Shown piece after piece: positions 7,610 to 16,324 of a stretch of DNA of 64,000 nt (positions within the stretch are counted from its first letter, which is position 1; every line of letters starts with the position of its first letter). Position numbers and translations under genes: made by a program. Where the stretch lies: assembly GCF_000384295.1 (NCBI RefSeq), contig NZ_KB913037.1:10243508-10307507 (forward strand). The letters are read 5' to 3'. The notes beneath the pieces are model-generated. The model ran no database searches. It had not been told where the DNA came from and saw only the letters and a program-made list of their open reading frames with translations. Source of the stretch: Amycolatopsis balhimycina FH 1894. Lineage in GTDB: Bacteria > Actinomycetota > Actinomycetes > Mycobacteriales > Pseudonocardiaceae.

Positions 7610-8258
7610 GACCGGACCCCGATCCGGGTGGGGGAGCGGACCCGGGACACGAGCCCGATGACGGTTCCGAACATCGCGTGGCTCGCCAGGCTCACCACGA
7701 CTAAGGGAATCAGGGCCGGGGGCCGCAGGATGCTGCTCGACGGGTAGATCAGCAGCATGGCCACTTCCAGCGCCGCACCCCAGAGCAGGCCGAACCACCA
7801 GCGGGCGGGGCCGGCGACCAGCGTGTACATGATCGCGAACGTGACGCCGTTGCTGAGGTGGTACGCCCAGCCGGCGATTTCCCCCACCGGGGAGCCGAGG
7901 GGTTTTCCCGTGATGAGGCTGCCGAAGAGGGAAATGGAATAGAACGGTCCCGTGCCCAGGCCCAGCACCGCCCCGAGGACCCAGCGGGTCCGTTGTAGGC
8001 CAGCAAACCGAGGAGGCCGGCGGCGAGCCCGGACCGCAGGCGCCCGGTGATGATCGGCCGGTCGGCCTTTCCCGCCACTACCAGGAGGCAAACCAGGAAT
8101 GTCATGCCCGGCAGCGTCACGAACGAAAGTGTGTAAGGCATCCGGATGACGTCGAGGAGGTGAAGCAGCAGCGCGGCGATCGACGTGGCCGCGGCCGCCA
8201 ATGTCAGCACGAAAAGCCGAGGATCTTCGCGGTAGGCCGCGAATGATGTTTCCTTCAT
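7606..8258 (-). pseudogene. Membrane protein gene split by a frameshift near 7990
   Basis: From the ATG at 8258 the frame encodes MKETSFAAYREDPRLF, then helices up to LRSGLAAGLLGLLAYNG, after which it turns to low-quality sequence. In the next frame, from about 7990 on, a good membrane protein continues: TRWVLGAVLGLGTGPFYSI, then EIAGWAYHLSNGVTFAIMYTLVAG and further helices to the stop at 7606. Joined, it gives about 217 residues with six or seven membrane segments. The join lies in the short run between codons for Y-N and T-R and needs one inserted base. It is either a real one-base deletion or a sequencing error. It is the first gene of an operon whose other three members look intact. Confidence 0.65.
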
Positions 8259-8438
8259 GCTGCCTCCTCCCCGGAAGCGCTTTTCTTCAGGGTCGTCCGG
8301 CCGCGAGGAGAAGTTACGGGCGCCACCCGAATGGCCTTCAGCGGCGACCGGGCGGGGGGGTGCGGACTCGGCCCGCTCGATGCGCCGGCGACGTTTCGGC
8401 GGTGTCGAGCTACCTCGCGTCGACGTAGCCCGCGGCTT

Positions 8439-9404
8439 TCACGTCGTGGCCACGGCGAGGTCTTCGGGCGGGGCCCACAGCGGCGCGGCGTCCGCGCGTT
8501 CGGGGTGCTGCCAGCGGTGGCGGGCCGCGGTCTCCCGGGCGATCCCGAGGAAGGCCTCGACGGCTTCCGCCGGCTCGCCGTCCCGCCAGGCCAGCGACCA
8601 CGGGTAGACCGGCTGCAGCTCCTGGGGCCGGTGGACCGGGACGCCGCGGTCGGCGTACCGGCGGGCGTAGCTGTCGAACTCGAGCAGGTACGCGCTGTCG
8701 TTCGCCCGGCTGAGGGCGGCGTGGCAGGTGTCGAAGGTGCCGGGGTTGCCCAGCCAGCGCAGGGCGAGGCCGGTGTGCTGTTCCAGGGAGCTCAGATACC
8801 GGCCGTGCACGTTGTAGAGCGCGGTGCCGGGGCCGTCCGCGAAGACCTCGAGCGGTCGTTCGTGCACCGACACGGCCGTCCGGCGCGGGTCGCCGGGCCG
8901 CCCGACCAGCCAGAACGGCTCCAGCCGTAGCAGCGTGTGCCGCCAGCCGGCGGGGTGGGCGGCTTTCATGTCGGTGGTCACGCGGATGATCGCGACGTCG
9001 AGGTGGTCGTCGAGCAGCGCGGTGAGCTGGCGGGCGCTGTCCATCTGGCTCTGGACGAGCTGGACGCCGGGATGGGCGGCGAGGAACGCGTCGGCGACGA
9101 CCCGGCTGGTATCGAGCTCGAAGATGTGGGCGATCCGCAGGTGGTGCGGCGCGGGCTCGCGCAGCATCTGGTCCGCGGTGGCCAGCAGCTGCCGGGAGAG
9201 GTGCAGGAACCGCTCGCCGCGCGGGGTGAGCGCGACGTGCCGGCTGTCGCGCACGAACAGCAGCCCGCCGACGTCGGTTTCGAGCTTGCGGATCTGCTTG
9301 GACAGCGTGGGCTGGCTGATGAAGAGCTTGGCGGCGGCCCGCCCGAAGTGCAGTTCGTCGGCGACGGTGACGAAGTACCGCACCAACCTGAGGTCGAGGT
9401 CCAT
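8439..9404 (-). CDS. LysR-family transcriptional regulator
   Basis: 321 residues. The winged helix-turn-helix is at residues 1-60 (LRLVRYFVTVADELHFGRAA, then LFISQPTLSKQIRKLE), followed by the periplasmic-binding-like effector domain. Divergent by 138 bases from the hydrolase-SDR pair, the usual LysR arrangement, so it probably controls those two genes. The short C-terminal tail after TAARHRW (to ATT) is not part of the typical fold. The region 8259-8438 between this gene and the membrane operon shows no gene. Confidence 0.9.
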   Translation of the reverse strand: MDLDLRLVRYFVTVADELHFGRAAAKLFISQPTLSKQIRKLETDVGGLLFVRDSRHVALTPRGERFLHLSRQLLATADQMLREPAPHHLRIAHIFELDTSRVVADAFLAAHPGVQLVQSQMDSARQLTALLDDHLDVAIIRVTTDMKAAHPAGWRHTLLRLEPFWLVGRPGDPRRTAVSVHERPLEVFADGPGTALYNVHGRYLSSLEQHTGLALRWLGNPGTFDTCHAALSRANDSAYLLEFDSYARRYADRGVPVHRPQELQPVYPWSLAWRDGEPAEAVEAFLGIARETAARHRWQHPERADAAPLWAPPEDLAVATT

Positions 9405-9542
9405 GCGGGCCTTTCCACGCGAAGGAGCGAGCAGTGCGCCAACGATGCCATCACGGCTATCGATTCGTGCGCAACGGGTCTTGGCGCCGCCGCGGCGGAT
9501 CGTGTTGGCTTCGAGGGGAGTCCGCACGTACTGGAGGAACCG

Positions 9543-10343
9543 ATGGCCGAGCCGGGCACCCCTGTTGTGTTCATCCACGGTCTGTGGCTGCACGCCACCT
9601 CGTGGAACCCCTGGATCGACCACTTCCGGGCGGCCGGGTACGCGCCCGTCGCGCCCGGCTGGCCGCACGAGCCCGAAACCGTCGAGCTGGCGCGCGAGAA
9701 CGCGCAAGCCGTCGCCGACATCGGCATCGACGACGCCACCGGCCACTTCGCGTCGATCATCGCCGGTCTCGAGCGGCCCCCGGTGATCATCGGGCACTCC
9801 TTCGGCGGCCTGATCACCGAAAAGCTGCTGGGCCAGGGCATCGGCCTGGCCGGCGTCGCCATCGACCCCGCGCAGATCAAGGGCGTCCTGCCGCTGCCGC
9901 TGGCGCAGCTGCGCGCGGGCCTGCCGGCGCTGGGCAACCCGGCGAACCTCCACCGGGCCGTGTCGCTGAGCGAGAAGGAGTTCCGGTTCGGCTTCGGCAA
10001 CACCCTGACCGACGAGGAGTCGGGGGACCTGTTCCGGCGCTGGACGATCCCGTCCCCGGCCCGGCCGCTGTTCCAGGCCGCGGCCGCGAACTTCGTGCTG
10101 CATTCCGAGGCGAAGGTCGACACCCATCGGGAGGACCGCGGCCCGCTCCTGCTGATCTCCGGGACGGCGGACCACACGGTCCCGGACGTCGTCACCCGCT
10201 CGACGTTCAAGCAGTACCGGGACTCCGCCGCGGTCACCGAGCTGAAGCAGTTCGAGGGCCGCGGTCACTCGCTCACCATCGACAGCGGCTGGCGCGAAGT
10301 CGCCGACGCCGTGCTCGCCTGGCTGCGCGAGCAGGGGATCTAG
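9543..10343 (+). CDS. Alpha/beta-hydrolase
   Basis: 266 residues of a single alpha/beta-hydrolase domain: V-F-I-H-G-L-W oxyanion loop near residue 10, nucleophile elbow GHSFGG (Ser about residue 86), likely acid in S-G-T-A-D-H-T-V-P-D, and His in G-R-G-H-S-L-T-I-D. Relatives include esterases, haloperoxidase-like enzymes and C-C hydrolases; the substrate cannot be assigned. The ATG at 9543 has GGAGG upstream. It is followed after 3 bases by the SDR gene, so both are co-transcribed, presumably under the divergent LysR regulator. Confidence 0.85.
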   Translation: MAEPGTPVVFIHGLWLHATSWNPWIDHFRAAGYAPVAPGWPHEPETVELARENAQAVADIGIDDATGHFASIIAGLERPPVIIGHSFGGLITEKLLGQGIGLAGVAIDPAQIKGVLPLPLAQLRAGLPALGNPANLHRAVSLSEKEFRFGFGNTLTDEESGDLFRRWTIPSPARPLFQAAAANFVLHSEAKVDTHREDRGPLLLISGTADHTVPDVVTRSTFKQYRDSAAVTELKQFEGRGHSLTIDSGWREVADAVLAWLREQGI

Positions 10344-10346
10344 GCC

Positions 10347-11141
10347 GTGGATCTCGGTCTGGACGGCGCGGTCGCCGTCGTCACCGGAGCCAGTCGGGGC
10401 ATCGGGCTGGCCGTCACCGAAGCCCTCGTCGCGGAGGGCGCCCACGTCGTGGCCGGCGCGCGTGTCCCCGGGCCGGACCTCGAAGCGCTCGCCCAGGCGG
10501 GGAAAGTCCACGCGCTCGCTGTCGACCTCGGCACCGCCGACGGCCCGGGCCGGCTCGCGGAACTGGCACTGGCCGAGCTGGGGCGCATCGACATCCTGGT
10601 CAACAACGTCGGCGCCGTCACCCCGCGGCCGAACGGCTTCCTGCTGGTCACCGACGAAGAGTGGACCCGGTCGCTGACCTTGAACCTGCTGAGCGCGGTC
10701 CGGGCCACCCGCGCTGTGCTGCCGACGATGGTGACCGCCGGGCGGGGCAGCATCGTCACGATCGCTTCGGTCAACGCGATCCTGCCCGACCCCGGCGTCA
10801 TCGACTACAGCGCGGCGAAGGCGGCGCTGGTCAACTTCACGAAGTCGGTGTCGAAGGAGTTCGGCCCGCACGGCGTCCGCGTCAACGCGATCAACCCGGG
10901 CCCGGTCGCGACGGACCTGTGGCTCGGCACCGGCGGCGTGGCCGAGACGGTCGCCGCCACCACCGGGGCGAACCCGGGGTCCGTCGCCGAGGAGGCCGCC
11001 ACCCACGCCGTCACCGGACGCTTCACCCGGCCCGCGGAGGTCGCGAACCTCGCGGCCTTCCTGGCCAGCGACCGGGTGGCCGGCAACATCACCGGCGCCA
11101 CCCTCGCCATCGACGGCGGCTACGCCACCGAGACACACTGA
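10347..11141 (+). CDS. Short-chain dehydrogenase/reductase (SDR)
   Basis: 264 residues with every classical SDR landmark: T-G-A-S-R-G-I-G (cofactor loop, residues 14-21), N-N-V-G (NNAG variant), catalytic Ser in T-I-A-S-V-N, Y-S-A-A-K (Tyr/Lys), N-P-G-P-V-A-T-D, and a C-terminal G-A-T-L-A-I-D-G-G-Y. An NAD(P)-dependent alcohol/ketone oxidoreductase of unknown substrate. The GTG start is 3 bases after the hydrolase stop, so the two probably act in one short pathway. Confidence 0.9.
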   Translation: MDLGLDGAVAVVTGASRGIGLAVTEALVAEGAHVVAGARVPGPDLEALAQAGKVHALAVDLGTADGPGRLAELALAELGRIDILVNNVGAVTPRPNGFLLVTDEEWTRSLTLNLLSAVRATRAVLPTMVTAGRGSIVTIASVNAILPDPGVIDYSAAKAALVNFTKSVSKEFGPHGVRVNAINPGPVATDLWLGTGGVAETVAATTGANPGSVAEEAATHAVTGRFTRPAEVANLAAFLASDRVAGNITGATLAIDGGYATETH

Positions 11142-11225
11142 AGGAGAATAATCGCCGAAAAAATCGAATCACCTTGTCGCGTCGCGGAAACCACCGGCCG
11201 GTCGTAGGAGTTCCGGGGCGAACCG

Positions 11226-11255
11226 TTGACACGCGGAAAATTCCCGGTCCATAGT
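11226..11255 (+). promoter_or_regulatory. Candidate promoter for the GH35-GH29 pair
   Basis: TTGACA at 11226-11231 and CATAGT at 11250-11255 with an 18-base spacer, about 87 bases before the GTG at 11342. A good match to the vegetative actinomycete promoter pattern in a locally AT-rich stretch. Confidence 0.5.
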
Positions 11256-11291
11256 GCGGTGTCGTCGCCTCGAATTCCTTGACGGGGCGTG

Positions 11292-11312
11292 GATTCGAAT
11301 CGAATCGAATCG
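11292..11312. repeat. Tandem CGAAT repeat with GATTCGAATC palindrome
   Basis: GATTCGAATC (11292-11301) is a perfect palindrome running into three CGAAT units followed by CGA, between the candidate promoter and the GH35 start. This position suits a repressor site such as a sugar-responsive LacI or GntR operator (inference). Confidence 0.35.
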
Positions 11313-11341
11313 ACGGAAATCCGCCGGCGGAAGGGATACCC

Positions 11342-14218
11342 GTGGGGATCGGAAAGCGCTTGCAGACACTCGGGCTCTGTGGTCTGCTTCTGACCGGCCT
11401 CCTCGCGAGCGCGCCCGTCACCGAGGCGGCCGCGCGGCCGGCGCACACCGTCACCTACGACAAGTACTCGCTCGAGCTCGACGGCAAGCGCCTGTACGTC
11501 TGGTCGGGCGAGTTCCACTACTGGCGCCTGCCCAGCCCGGACCTCTGGCGGGACGTGCTGCAGAAGATGAAGGCCGCCGGGTTCAACGCCGTGTCGATCT
11601 ACTTCGACTGGGGTTTCCACTCGCCGAAGCAGGGCGTCTACGACTTCACCGGGATCCGCGACGTCGGCAAGCTGCTCGACATCGCGCGGCAGACGGGCAT
11701 CTACGTCATCGCGCGGCCCGGCCCGTACATCAACGCCGAGACCGATTCCGGCGGGTTCCCCGGCTGGCTCACCCAGCAGGCCGGGCTCGCCCGGACGAGC
11801 GCGCCCGACTACGTCGCGGCCGCCAAGGAGTGGTTCACCGCGATCGACGCCGTCCTCAAGCGGCACCAGGTCACCGACGGCGGCGGCCCGATCGTGCTGT
11901 ACCAGGTCGAAAACGAGTACAGCGGCACCGTGCTCGACGCCGGTTACATGCAGGCACTGGCCGACAAGGCGCGGGCCGACGGCATCACCGTGCCGCTGTT
12001 CCACAACGACGTCTGGCCGGGCGGGAAGTGGGCGCCGGGCAAGCCGGGCGCGCCGGACCTCTACGCCTTCGACGGCTACCCGAACCTGTTCGACTGCCGC
12101 AACCCGCAGGCATGGAAGCCCGCGCCCGACTTCCGCTGGACCCGGCCGGTCTCCCCGGACACCCCGATGTTCGTCGCGGAGTTCCAGGGCGGTTCCTTCG
12201 ACCCGTGGGGCGGTCCCGGCTACGACAAGTGCCGTGAACTGACCGACGCGTCGTTCGAGAACGTCTTCTACAAGAACAACATCGCCTCCGGCCTCACCCT
12301 GCAGAACTTCTACATGACCTACGGCGGGACCAGCTGGGGCTGGCTGCCCGACCCCAACGTGGTCTACACCTCCTACGACTACGGCGCCGCCATCTCCGAA
12401 GCGCGTCAGCTCGGGCCGAAGTACGACGAGCAGAAGCGCATCGGCTACTTCACCCAGGCCGTCGAGACGCTCACGAAGACCGACCCGGGCCCGGACATCG
12501 CGGCCGTGAACCCGGCCGTCACGCTGAAGACGCAGTCCAATCCGGACACCCGGACGCAGTTCGTGCTGGCGCAGCACAAGGACACCACCTCGACCACCCA
12601 CGAACGGACGACGTTCCCGCTGACCGTGCCCGACGGCACCTACCCGGCCGTGCCGCAGCAGGGCGCGCTGGACGTCGACGGGCGTGAGGCCAAGCTCCTC
12701 GTGGCGGGCTACGACCTCGGCGGGCAGCGGCTGGTCTACTCGACGTCGGAGCTCATGACGCACGCCCGCATCGGCGGCCGCGACACCGCGGTGCTGTACG
12801 GCGGCGCCGGGCAGGACGGCGAAACAGTGCTTCGTTATCCGAGCGAGCCGAAAGTCACCGTGCTCGACGGCAGCGTGGACCACGCGTGGGACGCCGCGCG
12901 GGGCGACCTGCGGCTCGACTACCGCCACGGCGGGCCGGCCCGCGTCCGTGTCGAGGGCGGCGGCCGGGCCCCGCTCGAGCTGCTGATCGCCGACACCGCG
13001 GCCTCGGCCGCCTTCTGGAAGCAGGACACCGCCGCCGGGCCCGTGCTCGAGCGCGGGGCGGACCTCGTCCGCACGGCCACCGCGACGGGTCCGCTGCTCG
13101 CGCTGACCGGCGACACCTCCCGCGCCGGCGACCTCGAGGTGTGGGCGCCGCCGTCGGTCCGGTGGGTGACGTGGAACGGCCGTCCGCTGCCGGTGACCCG
13201 GACCGCGGCCGGGACGCTGCGGGGCAGGCTCGACGGCTCGGCCCCGGTCACGCTGCCCGCGCTGACCGGCTGGCGCACACAGTACGAGACCCCGGAACGA
13301 CAGCCGGACTTCGACGACACCCCCTGGACGGCCGCCGACCACACCACCACGAACAACCCGGCCAAGCCACCCGCCGGCCAGCCGGTGCTCAACGCCGACG
13401 ACTACGGGTTCCACCACGGCGACGTCTGGTACCGCGGCCACTTCTCCTCGACCGGTACGGAAACGGCCGTCACGCTGAACGGGATCACCGGCAACCAGGG
13501 CGTCTACTCCGTGTGGCTGAACGGCACCTACCTGGGCAGCAGCGGCGGCGGCACGCACGAGTTCGCCATCCCCGCGGGCACGCTGAAACCGGACGACGTG
13601 CTGTCGGTGCTGCTCGAGAACATGGGGCACAACGAGGACTGGGACGTCAACGACGCGCACAAGCAGCCGCGCGGGCTGGTTTCCGCGGCTTTCACCGGCG
13701 GAACCCCGGACGTGCACTGGAAGATCCAGGGCGCCCTCGGCGGCGAAGACCTCGCGGATCCGGTGCGCGGGCCGTTCAACAACGGCGGCCTCTACGGGGA
13801 ACGCGCGGGCTGGTCGCTGCCCGGGTTCCCCGACCGCGGCTGGCAGCGGACGTCCTTGCCGGCGGCCCGCACCGAGCCGGGCGTCACCTGGTACCGCACG
13901 GAGTTCTCGCTGCACCTGCCCGCGGGCCAGGACACCGCGGTGGGGTTGCGCATCGACGACGACCCGGCGCTGGTCTACCGCGCCCAGATCTTCGTCAACG
14001 GCTGGAACCTGGGCCGGTACCTCAACAACGTCGGCCCGCAGCACGTCTTCTCGCTGCCCACGGGCATCCTGCGCGCGGACGGCCGCAACACGATCGCGAT
14101 CGCCTCGTGGGGTGACGGCCCCCGCGGCCTCGGCCGGGTCGGCCTGGTCGATCTCGGGACCCACCGCGGCGGGGTGCCGGTGGCCGACGTCCCCAGCCCG
14201 GCGTACCGAGGCCGTTGA
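11342..14218 (+). CDS. Secreted GH35 beta-galactosidase
   Basis: 958 residues. A signal peptide (IGKRLQTLGLCGLLLTGLLASAPVTEAAA) precedes the glycoside hydrolase 35 TIM barrel (S-G-E-F-H-Y-W-R near residue 55). The acid/base is E192 in Q-V-E-N-E-Y and the nucleophile is E280 in F-V-A-E-F-Q-G-G. After about residue 400 come beta-sandwich domains, ending in jelly-roll modules (e.g. W-Y-R-G-H-F, F-V-N-G-W-N-L-G-R-Y). It would remove terminal beta-galactose from plant or other glycans outside the cell. The GTG at 11342 is chosen because GGAAGGGA lies just upstream. The GH29 gene follows after 22 bases, so both probably attack a galactose/fucose-containing substrate such as a xyloglucan side chain (inference). 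Confidence 0.9.
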   Translation: MGIGKRLQTLGLCGLLLTGLLASAPVTEAAARPAHTVTYDKYSLELDGKRLYVWSGEFHYWRLPSPDLWRDVLQKMKAAGFNAVSIYFDWGFHSPKQGVYDFTGIRDVGKLLDIARQTGIYVIARPGPYINAETDSGGFPGWLTQQAGLARTSAPDYVAAAKEWFTAIDAVLKRHQVTDGGGPIVLYQVENEYSGTVLDAGYMQALADKARADGITVPLFHNDVWPGGKWAPGKPGAPDLYAFDGYPNLFDCRNPQAWKPAPDFRWTRPVSPDTPMFVAEFQGGSFDPWGGPGYDKCRELTDASFENVFYKNNIASGLTLQNFYMTYGGTSWGWLPDPNVVYTSYDYGAAISEARQLGPKYDEQKRIGYFTQAVETLTKTDPGPDIAAVNPAVTLKTQSNPDTRTQFVLAQHKDTTSTTHERTTFPLTVPDGTYPAVPQQGALDVDGREAKLLVAGYDLGGQRLVYSTSELMTHARIGGRDTAVLYGGAGQDGETVLRYPSEPKVTVLDGSVDHAWDAARGDLRLDYRHGGPARVRVEGGGRAPLELLIADTAASAAFWKQDTAAGPVLERGADLVRTATATGPLLALTGDTSRAGDLEVWAPPSVRWVTWNGRPLPVTRTAAGTLRGRLDGSAPVTLPALTGWRTQYETPERQPDFDDTPWTAADHTTTNNPAKPPAGQPVLNADDYGFHHGDVWYRGHFSSTGTETAVTLNGITGNQGVYSVWLNGTYLGSSGGGTHEFAIPAGTLKPDDVLSVLLENMGHNEDWDVNDAHKQPRGLVSAAFTGGTPDVHWKIQGALGGEDLADPVRGPFNNGGLYGERAGWSLPGFPDRGWQRTSLPAARTEPGVTWYRTEFSLHLPAGQDTAVGLRIDDDPALVYRAQIFVNGWNLGRYLNNVGPQHVFSLPTGILRADGRNTIAIASWGDGPRGLGRVGLVDLGTHRGGVPVADVPSPAYRGR

Positions 14219-14240
14219 CCCGCTCCCGAAGGGATTCGCC

Positions 14241-15671
14241 GTGTCCGAGCTTTCCCGCCGTGACCTGCTGAAGGCAACGGCCGCCACCTCGATGCTGCTG
14301 GGGCTGCCCGCCCTTTCCGGCGGTCCCGTCGCCGGAGCGTCCGCCGTCGATCCGCCGGCGTTCTTCGTGAACCTGCGGTTCGGGATGTTCCTGCACTTCA
14401 ACATGGGGACCTTCCACGACGCGGAGTGGGTGGACCCCGGCCAGGACCCGAAGTCGTTCGCGCCCACCGCGCTGGACTGCGGGCAGTGGGCGGACGCGGC
14501 CAAGGCGGCCGGGATGACCTTTGGCGTGCTGACCACCAAGCACCACGACGGCTTCTGCCTGTGGCCGTCGAAGCTGACCGGCTACACGGTGGCGAACAGC
14601 TCCTACCGCCGTGACGTCGTCGCCGAGTACGTCGCCGCGTTCCGCTCCCGGGGCCTGGTGCCCGCGTTGTACTTCTCCATCTGGGACCGGACGCAGGGGG
14701 TGGCGGCCGGCTCGGTCGGCCGGGCAGGCCTGGACTTCGTCAAGGGGCAGCTGACGGAGCTGCTGACCCGCTACGGGGACATCCCGGCGCTGGTGATCGA
14801 CGGCTGGTCGTGGCAGATGGGGCTGCGGGAGGTGCCCTACGGCGAGATCCGCGACCACATCCGGTCACTGCAGCCGCGGTGCGCGGTGGTCTGCCTGACC
14901 GGGATCACCGAACCGTGGGGCACCGACGTCGTGTTCTACGAGGAGCCGAAGGGCGTGTGGACGGCGCCGGACAACACGTACGCGGCCTGCCAGGGGCAGA
15001 CGATCGCGTCCAACGGCTGGTTCTGGCACCCGAGCACGCCCACGACGTCCCTGATGACCGCGGACGAGATCGTGCACCGGCATTTGGAGGAGCTGGAGCC
15101 GCGCTGGTCGACATTCATCCTGAACTGCCCGCCGGGGCCGCGCGGGCTGCTCGACGACACCATCGTCGCCCGGCTGCGCGAGGCCGGCGCGCTGTGGCGG
15201 CCGAACCCGGCCCGCCCGCCGCTGCCGCCGCAGCCGCCGCGCCTGACCCATCCCCTGGCGCCGGTGGCGGCCACGGCCACGAGCGGCGACGCGGCGAAGG
15301 CCATCGACGGCTACAGCGACTACAACGGCGGTGCGCAGCAGACGCTGTGGCAGCCGACCGCGGCGTTGCCGCAGTCGGTGACCCTGGACCTGGGAACCGT
15401 CCGCCACGGCATCGACATGCTCACCTACCTGCCCCGCCAGGACGAGGCCGGCGGCGAGTACGTCACGACCGGCAACGTGACCGGCTTCCGGGTCGAGACG
15501 AGCACCGACGGCGTCCGTTTCTCGCCGGCGGCCCGCGGCGGGTGGCCGGCGGACAAGACGATGAAGCGCGCGAAGTTCAGCCCTCGTGCGGCGCGGTATG
15601 TCCGCTTCACGGCGACGGCCGCGGTGGGCGGCTACGCGGTGGCGAGCCAGATCGACTGCGGCCGCTCCTGA
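14241..15671 (+). CDS. Secreted GH29 alpha-L-fucosidase with C-terminal F5/8-type carbohydrate-binding domain
   Basis: 476 residues. The N-terminus S-R-R-D-L-L-K followed by a hydrophobic segment is a Tat signal, implying export in folded form. The GH29 barrel is marked by F-G-M-F-L-H-F, T-K-H-H-D-G-F-C-L-W-P-S (residues 99-110) and the nucleophile region V-I-D-G-W-S-W with D187. From about residue 355 a discoidin (F5/8 type C) domain runs to the end (S-G-D-A-A-K-A-I-D-G, A-R-Y-V-R-F-T-A-T). It hydrolyses terminal alpha-L-fucose. Co-transcribed with the GH35 gene. A 25-bp-arm hairpin follows the stop. Confidence 0.88.
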   Translation: MSELSRRDLLKATAATSMLLGLPALSGGPVAGASAVDPPAFFVNLRFGMFLHFNMGTFHDAEWVDPGQDPKSFAPTALDCGQWADAAKAAGMTFGVLTTKHHDGFCLWPSKLTGYTVANSSYRRDVVAEYVAAFRSRGLVPALYFSIWDRTQGVAAGSVGRAGLDFVKGQLTELLTRYGDIPALVIDGWSWQMGLREVPYGEIRDHIRSLQPRCAVVCLTGITEPWGTDVVFYEEPKGVWTAPDNTYAACQGQTIASNGWFWHPSTPTTSLMTADEIVHRHLEELEPRWSTFILNCPPGPRGLLDDTIVARLREAGALWRPNPARPPLPPQPPRLTHPLAPVAATATSGDAAKAIDGYSDYNGGAQQTLWQPTAALPQSVTLDLGTVRHGIDMLTYLPRQDEAGGEYVTTGNVTGFRVETSTDGVRFSPAARGGWPADKTMKRAKFSPRAARYVRFTATAAVGGYAVASQIDCGRS

Positions 15672-15695
15672 CGTCTCCCGGGTCGGCCGGTAAAG

Positions 15696-15746
15696 CCGTG
15701 AATGGCACATTGAGGGACTTCAAGTCCCTCAATGTGCCATTCACGG
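15696..15746. repeat. Near-perfect intergenic hairpin, 25-bp arms
   Basis: Arms at 15696-15720 and 15722-15746 are perfect complements (core GAATGGCACATTGAGGGAC) separated by a single C. It lies 25 bases after the fucosidase stop and may act as a terminator. The outer arm is the same sequence as the hairpin at 34364-34416. Confidence 0.9.
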
Positions 15747-16033
15747 ACCGGCAACTTCTGTAGTGGAATGGCGGCGCGGCTGAAACCGGCTCGTTTCCTT
15801 GTTCCGCTATGCCGGGTGGTGTCACGTGCGCGCACCGGCGCGTGGAGCGATTCGGTGATATCCTTGCTGTGACCGAACCGATCGGTCCCTGTGAATCTCG
15901 ACCCGTCGAATTTCCTGTCCGGCGAGACCGTCCACCTCAACGGAAGCCGTCGATTCCCGACGCCTTCGTCCAGCTTTGCCGCTGCTCCACGCGAGCGCGA
16001 GCGTGCGCGTGGACCGATGTGAGGGGAATGCTC
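15747..16033. other. Gene-free leader of the orphan atpE-like gene
   Basis: No gene is seen between the hairpin and 16034. TTCGGT (15851-15856) and ACCGAA (15872-15877) form a small inverted repeat near a GATATC step. An 8-bp stem, TCCACGCG (15986-15993) / CGCGTGGA (16006-16013), sits just before the ribosome-binding site GAGGGG of the subunit c gene and could influence its translation. No clear promoter boxes. Confidence 0.4.
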
Positions 16034-16279
16034 ATGCGTGACATCGTTCTGGCCGAAACCGCCAACATCAACCCCGGCCTCGCGGCCATCGGCTACGGAC
16101 TGGGCGCCATCGGCCCGGGAATCGGCGTCGGCCTCATCTTCGCCGCCGTCATCAATGGTACCGCCCGGCAGCCGGAAGCGCGAGGGAAACTGCAGACCAT
16201 GGGTTACTCGACCTTCGTGCTGACCGAGGTGCTGGCCCTGATCGGCGTCGTCGTCTACTTCATCACCTACACCAAGTGA
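16034..16279 (+). CDS. atpE: Orphan F-type ATP synthase subunit c
   Basis: 81 residues forming two membrane helices joined by the polar loop A-R-Q-P-E-A, the hallmark of F0 subunit c. Helix 1 has the Gly/Ala pattern G-L-G-A-I-G-P-G-I-G-V-G; helix 2 carries the proton-binding Glu in F-V-L-T-E-V-L-A-L-I-G. Usual c subunits are about 75-85 residues, so it is complete. The ATG at 16034 is preferred over 16028 because GAGGGG lies 7 bases upstream. No other ATP synthase gene is in the window, and the gene sits alone at the edge of the NRPS locus, convergent with its first gene. It could be an isolated paralog, or a resistant copy of a drug target (inference). Confidence 0.85.
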   Translation: MRDIVLAETANINPGLAAIGYGLGAIGPGIGVGLIFAAVINGTARQPEARGKLQTMGYSTFVLTEVLALIGVVVYFITYTK

Positions 16280-16285
16280 ACCCGT

Positions 16286-16317
16286 CGCTGCACGCGCTCG
16301 GCCGAGCGCGTGCAGCG
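16286..16317. terminator. Bidirectional terminator, 32-base perfect palindrome
   Basis: CGCTGCACGCGCTCGG and its exact complement run without a loop from 16286 to 16317, between the convergent subunit c and thioesterase genes. Confidence 0.8.
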
Positions 16318-16324
16318 TTCCGGG

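Noticed and set aside
9405..9542. A LysR T-N11-A operator between the divergent LysR and hydrolase genes
   Set aside because: Only a loose direct repeat (GTGCGC-AACG type) is present; no clear dyad, so not listed as a site.
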